The notes beneath the pieces are model-generated. The model was not told the origin of the DNA. It made no database searches and saw only the letters and a list, made by a program, of their open reading frames with translations. DNA of 64,000 bases from Polaribacter sp. Hel1_33_78 (lineage in GTDB: Bacteria; Bacteroidota; Bacteroidia; Flavobacteriales; Flavobacteriaceae). Position numbers and translations under genes: made by a program. Positions 27,229 through 36,134 of this stretch are shown one piece after another; position 1 is the stretch's first letter; every line of letters starts with the position of its first letter. The stretch lies in contig NZ_LT629794.1 of NCBI RefSeq assembly GCF_900106075.1, positions 2,563,501-2,627,500 on the forward strand. The letters are read 5' to 3'.

Positions 27229-28107
27229 TTAATTTTTACAAGCATCTTTAGCTGCATCAAATTCTGTTTGATTATTTATAGTTGCTGCAGTACCGTCTTT
27301 ATACTGAATGTCTAATGGAAAATTTAAAGCTGGCTTTACAGTAGCATCTGGGTTTGCTTTACGCCATTCTCTCAATAATCTAAAATCTGCTCTTTTCGTA
27401 ACTTCAATTATACTGGCATCTTCCATCGTAAAACTTACTGGCAAGACCAATTTAAAACATTTTCTTTTGTCTTTACCTTTCTTACAAGAATTCTTTACTA
27501 CTTTTAACTCATCTCTATCAATTAAAGTTTGTACCGTTCCATCCTCTAAAGTTACATCAAATGGAAATATTAGTTCTGGTCTTTCCGTTACATCCGGATT
27601 CGCAACATACCAATCTTTCTTTAAGCTCCAGTCTTCTTTACTAGTTAAAGTTATTGTTGTGTTATCAGGCATCATAAGGTCTAAAGGATACACAAATTCA
27701 AAGCATTTATTTCTTCTTTTTCTTCTTTTCTCATTAGTATCTGCTAACTGTTTTCCTTGTAAAGAAAAATAAACATCACTCTTCACTTCTTCACGCGATT
27801 CATTATCTGTTGCTATGCTAACTTTATAGCCGAAACCCTTTGCAAATTCTGCGCTTAAAACATAACTGTCTGCTAAATCTCCTCGAAATGCTGTTTCTGT
27901 TTGATCTGGCAAACTCGACGCTGAGATAGTTACTTTTGATGCACTTTCTATTTTTTCTATTAATACTGAACTATTTATTTCAAGATTATCCATAGATTCT
28001 GAATCTGAACAAGATGTAAATAAGAAAGCTGATAACAAAAAGGCTGTAATTGTAAAGAATAGAATATTTGATTTAAAAATACGCTGTTTAAAAAATGAAG
28101 TTCTCAT
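27229..28107 (-). CDS. Lipoprotein with two tandem Cys-bounded modules
   Basis: The 292-residue lipoprotein (signal with Cys 33, TSC) has no family I recognise. Residues 135-208 and 217-290 are two copies of one module. Each starts with KCF, ends with a Cys exactly 73 residues later, and contains an FP-type half and a DGT half (FPFDVTLEDGT and FPLDIQYKDGT), giving an exact 82-residue period. The paired Cys suggest disulfides outside the cytoplasm. A basic linker (about 127-134) precedes the modules. Confidence 0.8.
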   Translation of the reverse strand: MRTSFFKQRIFKSNILFFTITAFLLSAFLFTSCSDSESMDNLEINSSVLIEKIESASKVTISASSLPDQTETAFRGDLADSYVLSAEFAKGFGYKVSIATDNESREEVKSDVYFSLQGKQLADTNEKRRKRRNKCFEFVYPLDLMMPDNTTITLTSKEDWSLKKDWYVANPDVTERPELIFPFDVTLEDGTVQTLIDRDELKVVKNSCKKGKDKRKCFKLVLPVSFTMEDASIIEVTKRADFRLLREWRKANPDATVKPALNFPLDIQYKDGTAATINNQTEFDAAKDACKN

Positions 28108-28189
28108 AATGTATTAGTTTTTTAATTAATAATTGTTTCTATTCTTTAGAACTGTATTTTTTAAAATAGTTTGAAAAATTTATTTTTTT

Positions 28190-28729
28190 TTACAAAAAAA
28201 TGGTTTCAATCAGTCCATATTCAATATAATTCTCTAATAATGAATCTCCTAATATTAAATTATCTAATACTAGATTATCTATTTTTTGTTCAGAAAGTTC
28301 TGCTTTTACTAAAATTTCATTAAATAAAATAACATCCGCAAACTCATCAAGGTTTGTTTCATCTACTAATAAAGACTCTAATAAAACATCATCAGAAAAA
28401 ACTAAAAACTCTAAGTAAGTTTCGTTTATTGCATTTGTTTTATTCTTGTTTTGTAACCATACGGTTAAACTCAAAATAAAAACTAATGTAGCTGCCGCCA
28501 TAAATTTAAACTGAGGTTGCATCCAAAAAACCAATTGTTTTTTAGTTTTTTTAGACTCCTCAATCAAGATCTCCTCTTTTATTTTATCTAAAATTGAAAT
28601 TTTAGATTTCATAAAATATCCTTCAGGTATTTTAGTCCCTAGATATTTATTATGATGTTTAGAAATACCATCTTTAATGTCTTCTTTTAGAAAACTTTTT
28701 TTGTTGCTATGTTCTGTTGATTTTTTCAT
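28190..28729 (-). CDS. Single-TM protein, probable anti-sigma factor
   Basis: The 179-residue protein has a basic N-terminal half (1-65), one membrane segment (about 70-93) and an acidic, Leu-rich C-terminal part outside the cytoplasm. It lies 41 bases after the ECF sigma gene, the usual place for a membrane anti-sigma factor. The zinc anti-sigma HxxxCxxC motif is absent, so the assignment rests on position and topology. Confidence 0.65.
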   Translation of the reverse strand: MKKSTEHSNKKSFLKEDIKDGISKHHNKYLGTKIPEGYFMKSKISILDKIKEEILIEESKKTKKQLVFWMQPQFKFMAAATLVFILSLTVWLQNKNKTNAINETYLEFLVFSDDVLLESLLVDETNLDEFADVILFNEILVKAELSEQKIDNLVLDNLILGDSLLENYIEYGLIETIFL

Positions 28730-28770
28730 AATACAAAAGTTAGACCCTACTTGTAATAGATAGTTTGGTT

Positions 28771-29310
28771 TTATAATAATATTTTTTCTTCAATAATTTT
28801 TACAGCAGCATAATAAGTAGATTTTAAAGTGCTTTCTGATACTTCTAAAATTTCCGAAATCTTCCTAAAACTCAAATCATCAAAGTATTTCATTTGAAAA
28901 ACTCGCTTTTGTTTTACTGAAAATTTATTTATAATTTTTGTAAGCTTTTTTTGAATTTCATCTCCATCAAAATATTCATCTTCAAATAAAACTTCTAAAT
29001 TAGATTCAGAAATAGCGTCAATATTATCATAGTCCTTCTTCTTGTTTTTATCTAAAAATCGGATGGATTCATTGTATGCAATTCTATACATCCAAGTATG
29101 TAAACTACTCTTTTCTTGAAAATTCTGAATGCTTTTGTAGATTCTAATAAAGGTGTTTTGCAAGACATCATCTGCATTTTCATGAGTTACAACTATCTTT
29201 CTGATATGCCAATATAGTCGCTCTTGATAAATATCAAGCAACTCACTAAAAGCTGAGTCTTTTAGTTTAGAGTCCTTTAACTTTTTTACAAGTTCAGCGT
29301 CTTTACTCAA
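28771..29310 (-). CDS. ECF-type RNA polymerase sigma factor
   Basis: The 179-residue protein has sigma region 2 (about 25-95, with ADDVLQNTFIRIYK and HTWMYRIAYN) and region 4 (about 120-175, with LSFRKISEILEVSESTLKS). It lacks regions 1 and 3, as ECF factors do. The only start matching the family N-terminus is TTG at 29310. It heads a five-gene leftward run and probably directs that operon itself; no standard TAnnTTTG promoter was seen upstream. Confidence 0.9.
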   Translation of the reverse strand: MSKDAELVKKLKDSKLKDSAFSELLDIYQERLYWHIRKIVVTHENADDVLQNTFIRIYKSIQNFQEKSSLHTWMYRIAYNESIRFLDKNKKKDYDNIDAISESNLEVLFEDEYFDGDEIQKKLTKIINKFSVKQKRVFQMKYFDDLSFRKISEILEVSESTLKSTYYAAVKIIEEKILL

Positions 29311-29500
29311 ATATTATTTGTTTGGTTGCTATTCTTTGACACAATATAATTCATATAGTTTGAATTTGACAGAGAAAAAAATCAAAAAAATAATTTCAAT
29401 CAATTTTATAAATAGGTTTATCAATTTAAATTGATGGATTTATTTGAGAAACTTTATAATGATTTGTACATTTATACTTTAAATTTTTCAACTTACTCCA

Positions 29501-30259
29501 ATGAAAATTATCATATCTCCAGCAAAATCTTTAGATTTTGACACTAAAGCTAGAACAAGTTTGCATACGCAACCTCGTTTTTTAAAACAATCTGAAAGGT
29601 TGAACAAAAAATTAAAAACGATTTCAAAAAGCAAATTATCCGACTTAATGAAAATTTCTAATGATTTAGCATCTTTGAATCATGAGCGCAATCAAACTTG
29701 GGCAACTCCCTTTACAATTGAAAATTCCAAACAAGCTATTTATGCTTTTACGGGTGAAGTTTTTAGAGGCATCGATATAAATTCTTTAGAAGCGGAAAAG
29801 CTACCTTTAATTCAAGAGCGTTTAAGAATTTTATCTGGTTTATATGGTTTGTTAAAACCTTTAGATTTAATTCAACCTTACCGTCTAGAAATGGGAACTA
29901 AATTAAAAGTTGGAAGAGATGAAAATCTATATAAATTTTGGGATGATACAGTTGCAAAATCTTTAAACGATGAACTAAAAGATGGTGAGCTACTCATTAA
30001 TTTAGCAAGTACAGAGTACTTTAAAGTAATTCCTAAAAAAGTTTTAAAAGCACCAATGATCACACCTATTTTTAAAGATTTTAAAAATGGGGAATATAAA
30101 ACGATTATGACATTTGCTAAAAAAGCACGTGGATTAATGGTTCGTTATATAATTGATCATAACGTTAAGACAATTGAAGAATTAAAAGGTTTTAATATTG
30201 ATAATTATCGTTTTTCTGAAGAAATGTCATCTGGTAATGATTTAGTTTTTACTCGTTAA
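29501..30259 (+). CDS. yaaA: Peroxide stress protein YaaA
   Basis: The 252-residue protein matches the YaaA (DUF328) family across its length, starting with MKIIISPAKSLDF and including the YAFTGEVFRG and LSGLYGLLKP segments. In E. coli YaaA limits free iron during hydrogen peroxide stress. Its stop overlaps the convergent blh stop (shared TTAA). A DNA-binding helix-hairpin-helix has been described for the family but was not examined here. Confidence 0.93.
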   Translation: MKIIISPAKSLDFDTKARTSLHTQPRFLKQSERLNKKLKTISKSKLSDLMKISNDLASLNHERNQTWATPFTIENSKQAIYAFTGEVFRGIDINSLEAEKLPLIQERLRILSGLYGLLKPLDLIQPYRLEMGTKLKVGRDENLYKFWDDTVAKSLNDELKDGELLINLASTEYFKVIPKKVLKAPMITPIFKDFKNGEYKTIMTFAKKARGLMVRYIIDHNVKTIEELKGFNIDNYRFSEEMSSGNDLVFTR

Positions 30260-31140
30260 TTTTTCATTTTGTACATCACCCACGTGTGCGGCGCTGTTAC
30301 AGCAAATAAAATCACAAAAACTACTGTGGCAAACAATTCTATTTGCGGAACTAACTTGTATAAAATTAATAACCCAACGATGCTAATAAACCAATATATC
30401 AGAGCTTTTTTTACATAAAAAAAAATAGTCTTCTTGTTTAAATTTCCTGAAATAAATTCTACTTGGTGAATAATTGAAGGAATAGAATGCCAAAAAATAA
30501 AGTAAATAGCAAAACCCAATATTAAAGAAGAATTTTTAAAGACTAGATAAAGTAAGGCTAAATAAAAGACCTCTTTTAGAAATATTTTCGGATTATTTCT
30601 TTTAGAAAAAATTAGATATAAACTTCCTGTAAATAAAAAAACAGCACTCAAAATCAATGTAATTTCTATTTGGATTTTAGTAAAAGTTAAACCTGTTAGT
30701 TCACTCATAATTAAATCTACATCAGCGATAGACTGATAAAAAATTAAGGAAAAAATAAACAGTCCGTAGGCTAAAAAATACAAAGAATTAAATAATAAGT
30801 TTACGGTTATTTCCTTACTAAGATGTTCCTCTCCGAAATGATACGAACTCAACAAAACAAATAATATGATAGCCACAAAAGAACTAAACAAATAAATTAA
30901 TAAACACAAAACTATTATACTAATATAAAATAATAGGTTTTTTATGAAATTTTTATTCTTTTTCTCCTTTAGTGATAAAATTAATAAATCATTAGCTCCA
31001 TGCAAAATACCCAGAGAGATTACCATGATATACGCTAAAAAATCTTCTACCACTTCTCCAAATTGAATACTTATCCAAAACAAGAAAAATGTAAAAAAAA
31101 TCATTAAATTTTGATAATTTCTATTAAATACCGTATTCAT
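30256..31140 (-). CDS. blh: Beta-carotene 15,15'-dioxygenase (Brp/Blh family)
   Basis: The 294-residue polytopic membrane enzyme has the conserved His-containing segments of the family: ILHGAND (His 47), SYHFGEEHL, FWHSIPSIIHQ and APHTW. It cleaves beta-carotene to two retinal molecules. It is divergent from proteorhodopsin across 98 bases, a known functional pairing that supplies the chromophore. Carotenoid synthesis genes are not in the window. A TAACTTTG box sits 4 bases before its ATG. Confidence 0.94.
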   Translation of the reverse strand: MNTVFNRNYQNLMIFFTFFLFWISIQFGEVVEDFLAYIMVISLGILHGANDLLILSLKEKKNKNFIKNLLFYISIIVLCLLIYLFSSFVAIILFVLLSSYHFGEEHLSKEITVNLLFNSLYFLAYGLFIFSLIFYQSIADVDLIMSELTGLTFTKIQIEITLILSAVFLFTGSLYLIFSKRNNPKIFLKEVFYLALLYLVFKNSSLILGFAIYFIFWHSIPSIIHQVEFISGNLNKKTIFFYVKKALIYWFISIVGLLILYKLVPQIELFATVVFVILFAVTAPHTWVMYKMKN

Positions 31141-31144
31141 TTTA

Positions 31145-31152
31145 CAAAGTTA
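31145..31152 (-). promoter_or_regulatory. Candidate -7 box of blh (start-proximal)
   Basis: The minus strand reads TAACTTTG followed by TAAA and the blh ATG. If used, it would give a transcript with essentially no leader. Confidence 0.4.
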
Positions 31153-31165
31153 ATAATTTTATATG

Positions 31166-31173
31166 TATATTTG
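31166..31173 (+). promoter_or_regulatory. Candidate -7 box of proteorhodopsin
   Basis: TATATTTG matches TAnnTTTG and lies 65 bases before the proteorhodopsin ATG. The -33 element is weak (GTT only). Confidence 0.45.
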
Positions 31174-31238
31174 GTTTAATGTTTATTTTAAAACATTAAA
31201 CGATTAACTATTTTATTAACTTAATTTATTCAAAAATT

Positions 31239-31964
31239 ATGAATTTATCTATTAACTTTCTTTACGTTGCGAAAATGGATCCAAGTGATTACGTTGGTTT
31301 TACATTTTTTGTAGGTTGCATGGCTATGATGGCCGCTTCAGTATTTTTCTTTTTATCAATGAATAGTTTTGATAAAAAATGGAGAACCTCTCTTTTGGTC
31401 TCTGGTTTGATTACTTTTATTGCTGCAGTGCACTATTGGTATATGAGAGACTATTGGGCTTCTAACGGAGAATCTCCAACCTTCTTTAGATACGTTGATT
31501 GGATCCTTACTGTTCCATTAATGTGCGTTGAGTTCTATTTAATTCTTAAAGTTGCTGGAGCAAAAAAATCTTTAATGTGGAGATTAATCTTCTTATCAGT
31601 TATCATGTTAGTAACAGGATATGTCGGAGAAGTAATTGACACATCAAATGCATGGCTTTGGGGTCTAATCTCTGGATTAGCTTATTTCGTAATTGCTTAT
31701 GATATTTGGTTTGGAACTGCTAAAAAGTTAGCTATTGAGGCGGGTGGTGCTGTTTTAAAGGCTCATAAAGCTTTATGTTGGTTTGTTCTAGTAGGTTGGG
31801 CAATTTACCCTCTTGGATATATGGCGGGAACTGAGGGATGGTATTCTGGAATGTTTGGAGGTTTAAGTATGGATGTTATTTATAACATTGGAGATGCTAT
31901 AAACAAAATTGGATTTGGATTGGTAATTTATAATTTAGCCGTTCAAAGTTCTGAAAATAAATAA
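31239..31964 (+). CDS. Green-light proteorhodopsin, proton pump (DTE type)
   Basis: The 241-residue seven-helix rhodopsin has the pump motif of proton-pumping proteorhodopsins: Asp87 (acceptor), Thr91 and Glu98 (donor). His65 pairs with the acceptor and the retinal Schiff-base Lys is Lys223. The spectral tuning position (equivalent to 105) is Met95, which goes with green absorption in flavobacterial forms. It pumps H+ out across the inner membrane in light. It is monocistronic, with its own terminator, and divergent from blh. Confidence 0.97.
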   Translation: MNLSINFLYVAKMDPSDYVGFTFFVGCMAMMAASVFFFLSMNSFDKKWRTSLLVSGLITFIAAVHYWYMRDYWASNGESPTFFRYVDWILTVPLMCVEFYLILKVAGAKKSLMWRLIFLSVIMLVTGYVGEVIDTSNAWLWGLISGLAYFVIAYDIWFGTAKKLAIEAGGAVLKAHKALCWFVLVGWAIYPLGYMAGTEGWYSGMFGGLSMDVIYNIGDAINKIGFGLVIYNLAVQSSENK

Positions 31965-31990
31965 CAAAATTTAGTTAGCTATTTATTTTA

Positions 31991-32031
31991 AAAGTCCAAA
32001 AGTCTTAAAAAGCTTTTGGACTTTTTTTTTT
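31991..32031 (+). terminator. Terminator after proteorhodopsin
   Basis: AAAGTCCAAAAG and CTTTTGGACTTT form a 12-bp stem followed by a run of Ts, 26 bases after the stop. It overlaps the stop codon of the convergent sdaA. Confidence 0.92.
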
Positions 32032-33454
32032 AACAATCTGCCAAACCAACATTAATAGCCAAGCCTCCTTCTGAAGTTTCTTTATAATTTTTATGCATAT
32101 CTTTTGCGGTTTCCCACATCGTATCAATTACTTTATCTAAAGGAACTTTTACTTCTTTGGGATTGGTTTCTAAAGCCATTTCTGCCGCGCTAATTGCTTT
32201 AATTGCGCCCATTGCATTTCTTTCTATACAAGGTATTTGCACCAAACCTCCAATAGGATCACAAGTTAAGCCCAGATGGTGCTCCATTGCTATTTCGGCA
32301 GCCACCAAAGATTGTGCTGCAGTACCCCCTAATAATTCTGTTAAAGCTGCTGCTGCCATTGCAGAAGAAACTCCAATTTCGGCTTGACAGCCTCCCATTG
32401 CTGCAGAAATTGTGGCGTTTTTCTTGAAAATACTACCAATTTCACCTGCTGTTAATAAGAACTTTTTAACATGACTAAAATCAGCATCATGGTTTTCAAT
32501 CACCAAATAATACATTAAAACTGAAGGTATTACACCTGCACTTCCATTTGTGGGAGCAGTTACAACTCTACCTAAAGAAGCATTTACTTCATTTACTGAA
32601 AGCGCAAAACAACTTACCCATTTTAAAATTTCTCTAAATTTAACTTCAGTGCTTCTTATCGCTGTAATCCATTGTTCTGGATTTGTATAGCTTGTATCTT
32701 TAATTAGTTTTTGATGTGTATCAAAAGCGCGTCTTTTTACATTTAAACCGCCTGGAAGTTTCCCTTCTGTATGACAACCTATATACATGCACTCTAACAT
32801 GGTTGACCAAATTCTATGAATTTCTTTATCTATATGTTCTGCAGAATTAAGTTCCAATTCATTTTTGTAAACAATTTCAGAGATAGATAAATCTTCTTTT
32901 TCGCAATATTCTTCTAATTGAATGGCTCTGTTTATAGGAAAAGGAAAGTTCTTTTTATTTATTTCTATTTCATCTTCTAAATGATCGTTTTCTTGCACAA
33001 TAAAGCCTCCACCAATAGAATAAAAAGTTTGAGTAGGAATTTCTTTGCCTTTACAAAACCCTCTAAACATTATTCCATTTGCATGAAAAGGAAGAAAATC
33101 TTTATTAAAAACAACATTCTCAACTGAAAAAGAAATTTCTTTTTCGTTGTTAAATTGTAATTTCTTTTGAGTTTTTATTTGAGTGATAATCTGCTCAATG
33201 TCATTAATAGGAATATATTCAGGATCTGTACCACTTAGACCCAATAAAATGGCATAATCAGTGGCGTGTCCTTTTCCCGTCAAAGATAAAGAACCAAATA
33301 AGTCAATTCTAATTCCATCAATTTGGTGAAATAACTTATCTTTTTTTAAAATTTTAATCCATTTTTGGGCAGCTCTCCAAGGCCCAAGAGTATGCGAGCT
33401 TGATGGACCAACACCAATCTTCAACATATCAAAAACACTAATAAATTGTGACAT
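32030..33454 (-). CDS. sdaA: L-serine ammonia-lyase, iron-sulfur dependent
   Basis: The 474-residue single-chain enzyme has the beta domain first (FDMLKIGVGPSSSHTLGPW) and the catalytic alpha domain after (TAPTNGSAGVIP, GGCQAEIGVSSAMAAAAL, CDPIGGLVQIPC). The conserved Cys residues would hold a 4Fe-4S cluster. It turns serine into pyruvate and ammonia. The ATG at 33454 is preferred over the TTG two codons upstream. Start-proximal TAATTTTG lies 3 bases before it. Confidence 0.95.
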   Translation of the reverse strand: MSQFISVFDMLKIGVGPSSSHTLGPWRAAQKWIKILKKDKLFHQIDGIRIDLFGSLSLTGKGHATDYAILLGLSGTDPEYIPINDIEQIITQIKTQKKLQFNNEKEISFSVENVVFNKDFLPFHANGIMFRGFCKGKEIPTQTFYSIGGGFIVQENDHLEDEIEINKKNFPFPINRAIQLEEYCEKEDLSISEIVYKNELELNSAEHIDKEIHRIWSTMLECMYIGCHTEGKLPGGLNVKRRAFDTHQKLIKDTSYTNPEQWITAIRSTEVKFREILKWVSCFALSVNEVNASLGRVVTAPTNGSAGVIPSVLMYYLVIENHDADFSHVKKFLLTAGEIGSIFKKNATISAAMGGCQAEIGVSSAMAAAALTELLGGTAAQSLVAAEIAMEHHLGLTCDPIGGLVQIPCIERNAMGAIKAISAAEMALETNPKEVKVPLDKVIDTMWETAKDMHKNYKETSEGGLAINVGLADC

Positions 33455-33487
33455 TGACAAAATTAAACTTAAAAATTTTGTAAATGT

Positions 33488-33518
33488 AAAAAATCCAACT
33501 CAATGAGTTGGATTTTTT
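33488..33518 (-). terminator. Terminator after DUF2853 gene
   Basis: A perfect 14-bp stem (AAAAAATCCAACTC with GAGTTGGATTTTTT) and a 3-base loop lie 21 bases after the DUF2853 stop on the minus strand and before the sdaA start. Confidence 0.9.
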
Positions 33519-33538
33519 ATCAAAAATATAAATTTATA

Positions 33539-33877
33539 TTATTTATAAATAGATTCCTTACCGAATTCTACAGCTAGCATATAGTAAACTACAGCTCTAT
33601 ATTTACTTCTTTCAGATTTCCCTATAGCTTCAACAACTTTTGCTATTGCCTCATCTAATTTTGGTCCTTCTGCCAATCCTAACTTTTTCATTAAAAAGTT
33701 CTTTTTAACTGTCGCTAATTCTTTCGCATCAGACCCAGAAACAGTTTCCGCGTCTCTTTTATAAATAGATGGACCAAGGCCTTTTGTTACAGCTCTTAAT
33801 AAGTCTGCATCGTAATTTAGACCTTTCTCGTCCATAAACTTAGAATACTGGGCTACTTTCTCGTCAAATTTACTCAT
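33539..33877 (-). CDS. DUF2853 family protein
   Basis: The 112-residue cytoplasmic, helical, highly charged protein matches DUF2853, whose structure is known but whose function is not. Family segments include KGLGPSIYKRDAETVSGSD and YRAVVYYMLAVEFGKE. It is monocistronic with a TATATTTG box upstream and a strong terminator downstream. Confidence 0.85.
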   Translation of the reverse strand: MSKFDEKVAQYSKFMDEKGLNYDADLLRAVTKGLGPSIYKRDAETVSGSDAKELATVKKNFLMKKLGLAEGPKLDEAIAKVVEAIGKSERSKYRAVVYYMLAVEFGKESIYK

Positions 33878-33925
33878 AATTAGGTGTTTAGTGATTTAAA
33901 TAATATTTAATTTTAATTGAACTAT

Positions 33926-33933
33926 TCAAATAT
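33926..33933 (-). promoter_or_regulatory. Candidate -7 box of DUF2853 gene
   Basis: The minus strand reads TATATTTG 48 bases before the ATG. No -33 TTG was found at the right spacing. Confidence 0.45.
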
Positions 33934-34055
33934 AAGAAAATAAAAATACTTTTCATATTCATCCATTCAATATATTAGATACATATTATGTCATAATGTC
34001 ACATAAATTTAAATATTTTTTTTTAAAAACTGACATTTTCAAGTCAAAAAGCAGT

Positions 34056-34070
34056 TGGCACACACTTTGA
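34056..34070 (+). promoter_or_regulatory. Sigma-54-like -24/-12 site upstream of dnaK
   Basis: TGGCAC, then ACACT, then TTGA has the GG and TTG positions of a sigma-54 promoter (TGGCACG N4 TTGC) with the normal spacing, differing at the C of the -12 element. It ends 50 bases before the dnaK ATG. No CIRCE element was seen. Confidence 0.35.
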
Positions 34071-34120
34071 ATAATAGAAATTGTAAAATTGAATTTAAAA
34101 AATAATATAAATAAATTATT

Positions 34121-36025
34121 ATGAGTAAAATAATTGGAATCGATTTAGGTACAACAAACTCATGTGTTTCTGTAATGGAAGGAAATGAGCCAGTTGTAAT
34201 TCCTAATGCAGAAGGAAAAAGAACAACACCATCTATAGTTGCCTTCGTTGAAGGGGGAGAACGTAAAGTTGGTGATCCAGCAAAAAGACAAGCTGTAACC
34301 AACCCAACAAAAACAGTTTATTCTATTAAACGTTTTATGGGTAACAAATTTTCTGAATCTACTAAAGAAGCGAAAAGAGTTCCTTATAAAGTAGTAAAAG
34401 GAGATAATGATACGCCAAGAGTAGATATTGATGGTCGTTTATATACACCTCAAGAAATTTCTGCAATGGTGTTACAGAAAATGAAAAAAACTGCTGAAGA
34501 TTACCTAGGAACTGATGTTTCTGAAGCAGTAATTACTGTACCCGCTTATTTTAATGATGCACAACGTCAAGCTACAAAAGAAGCTGGTGAAATTGCAGGT
34601 TTAAAAGTAAAGAGAATTATAAATGAGCCTACTGCTGCTGCATTAGCTTACGGATTAGACAAATCTAATGACGATAAAAAAATTGTTGTTTTTGATTTTG
34701 GTGGTGGAACACATGATGTTTCTATCTTAGAATTAGGAGATGGTGTCTTTGAAGTATTAGCTACAGATGGTGATACTCATTTAGGTGGTGATGATGTTGA
34801 TGAAAAAATAATCAACTGGCTAGCTGATGAATTTAACACTGAAGAGGGTATGGATTTACGTAAAGACCCAATGTCTTTGCAACGTTTAAAAGAAGCTGCT
34901 GAAAAGGCAAAAATTGAATTATCTAGCACAACATCAACAGAAATTAACTTACCTTATATTACGGCTACCGCTAGCGGACCTAAACACTTGGTAAGAACTA
35001 TGACCAGAGCTAAATTTGAAGCTTTAATTGATGATTTAGTAAAAAGAACAATTGAACCTTGTCAAACAGCTTTAAAAAATGCTGATTTATCAATTTCTGA
35101 TATAGATGAAATCGTATTAGTTGGTGGTTCTACAAGAATTCCTGCGGTACAAGAAGCTGTTGAAAAATTCTTTGGAAAAGCACCAAGTAAAGGTGTAAAT
35201 CCTGATGAAGTTGTTGCATTAGGAGCTGCAATTCAAGGTGGAGTTTTATCTGGAGATGTTAAAGATGTATTGTTATTAGACGTTACTCCTTTATCATTAG
35301 GTATTGAAACTATGGGGAATGTTTTCACAAAATTAATTGATGCAAACACAACCATTCCTACTAAAAAATCACAAGTATTTTCTACAGCAGTAGACAATCA
35401 ACCATCGGTAGAAATTCACGTTTTACAAGGTGAAAGAGCCATGGCTGCAGATAACAATACTATTGGTCGTTTTCATTTAGATGGATTACCTCCAGCACAA
35501 AGAGGTGTTCCTCAGGTAGAAGTTACTTTTGATATTGACGCAAATGGTATCATTAAAGTTTCTGCTTTAGATAAAGGAACTAACAAATCTCATGAAATTA
35601 GAATTGAAGCTTCTTCTGGTTTATCTGAAGAAGATATCGCTAAAATGAGACAAGAAGCTGAGGCAAATGCGGATGCCGATAAAGCTGCCAAAGAAACTGC
35701 AGAGAAGATTAATGAAGCAGATTCTATGATTTTCCAAACGGAAAAACAATTAAAAGAATTTGGTGATAAATTATCTGATGATAAAAAAGGTCCAATTGAA
35801 GCTGCTTTGGTTGAGTTAAAAGCTGCTCATGAATCTAAAGATGTTGCACAAATTACTGCTGCAATGGAAACTATAAACGAAGCTTGGAAAGTTGCATCTG
35901 AAGAAATGTATGCTGCTGAACAAGGCGCTGCTGGTGCAGATGCAGGAGCTCAACAAGGCGAACCAGAAGCAAGTGATGCTCAGGGTGACAATGTTGAAGA
36001 TGTAGATTTCGAAGAAGTGAAGTAA
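34121..36025 (+). CDS. dnaK: Hsp70 chaperone DnaK
   Basis: The 634-residue chaperone has the N-terminal ATPase domain ([29 protein letters not shown] near 193), the linker [15 protein letters not shown] and the substrate-binding and lid domains. It ends in EDVDFEEVK, the C-terminal tail used by co-chaperones. It folds and disaggregates proteins with DnaJ and GrpE, whose genes are not adjacent here. It is followed by several stem-loops and a terminator. Confidence 0.98.
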   Translation: MSKIIGIDLGTTNSCVSVMEGNEPVVIPNAEGKRTTPSIVAFVEGGERKVGDPAKRQAVTNPTKTVYSIKRFMGNKFSESTKEAKRVPYKVVKGDNDTPRVDIDGRLYTPQEISAMVLQKMKKTAEDYLGTDVSEAVITVPAYFNDAQRQATKEAGEIAGLKVKRIINEPTAAALAYGLDKSNDDKKIVVFDFGGGTHDVSILELGDGVFEVLATDGDTHLGGDDVDEKIINWLADEFNTEEGMDLRKDPMSLQRLKEAAEKAKIELSSTTSTEINLPYITATASGPKHLVRTMTRAKFEALIDDLVKRTIEPCQTALKNADLSISDIDEIVLVGGSTRIPAVQEAVEKFFGKAPSKGVNPDEVVALGAAIQGGVLSGDVKDVLLLDVTPLSLGIETMGNVFTKLIDANTTIPTKKSQVFSTAVDNQPSVEIHVLQGERAMAADNNTIGRFHLDGLPPAQRGVPQVEVTFDIDANGIIKVSALDKGTNKSHEIRIEASSGLSEEDIAKMRQEAEANADADKAAKETAEKINEADSMIFQTEKQLKEFGDKLSDDKKGPIEAALVELKAAHESKDVAQITAAMETINEAWKVASEEMYAAEQGAAGADAGAQQGEPEASDAQGDNVEDVDFEEVK

Positions 36026-36034
36026 GCAGAGAAC

Positions 36035-36128
36035 CAATAAAGTTTTATAACTTTATTGCATGAATCGCTTATCCCGTTGAAAAACGGAATCTCAAAATAG
36101 ATATTTCTGAATTTTAATAATTCAGAAA
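36035..36128 (+). other. Stem-loop cluster in dnaK 3' region
   Basis: Three inverted repeats precede the terminator: a perfect 10-bp pair (CAATAAAGTT/AACTTTATTG, 36035-36058), a 5-bp pair CCGTT/AACGG (36074-36087) and a perfect 10-bp pair (TTTCTGAATT/AATTCAGAAA, 36104-36128). They may protect the mRNA 3' end or form a small RNA. Confidence 0.5.
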
Positions 36129-36134
36129 CCAACT

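Noticed and set aside
33455..33460. TTG start two codons before sdaA ATG
   Set aside because: The ATG is the stronger codon and the family N-terminus begins there.
34021..34120. CIRCE element for HrcA control of dnaK
   Set aside because: No TTAGCACTC-N9-GAGTGCTAA pattern or close variant is present.
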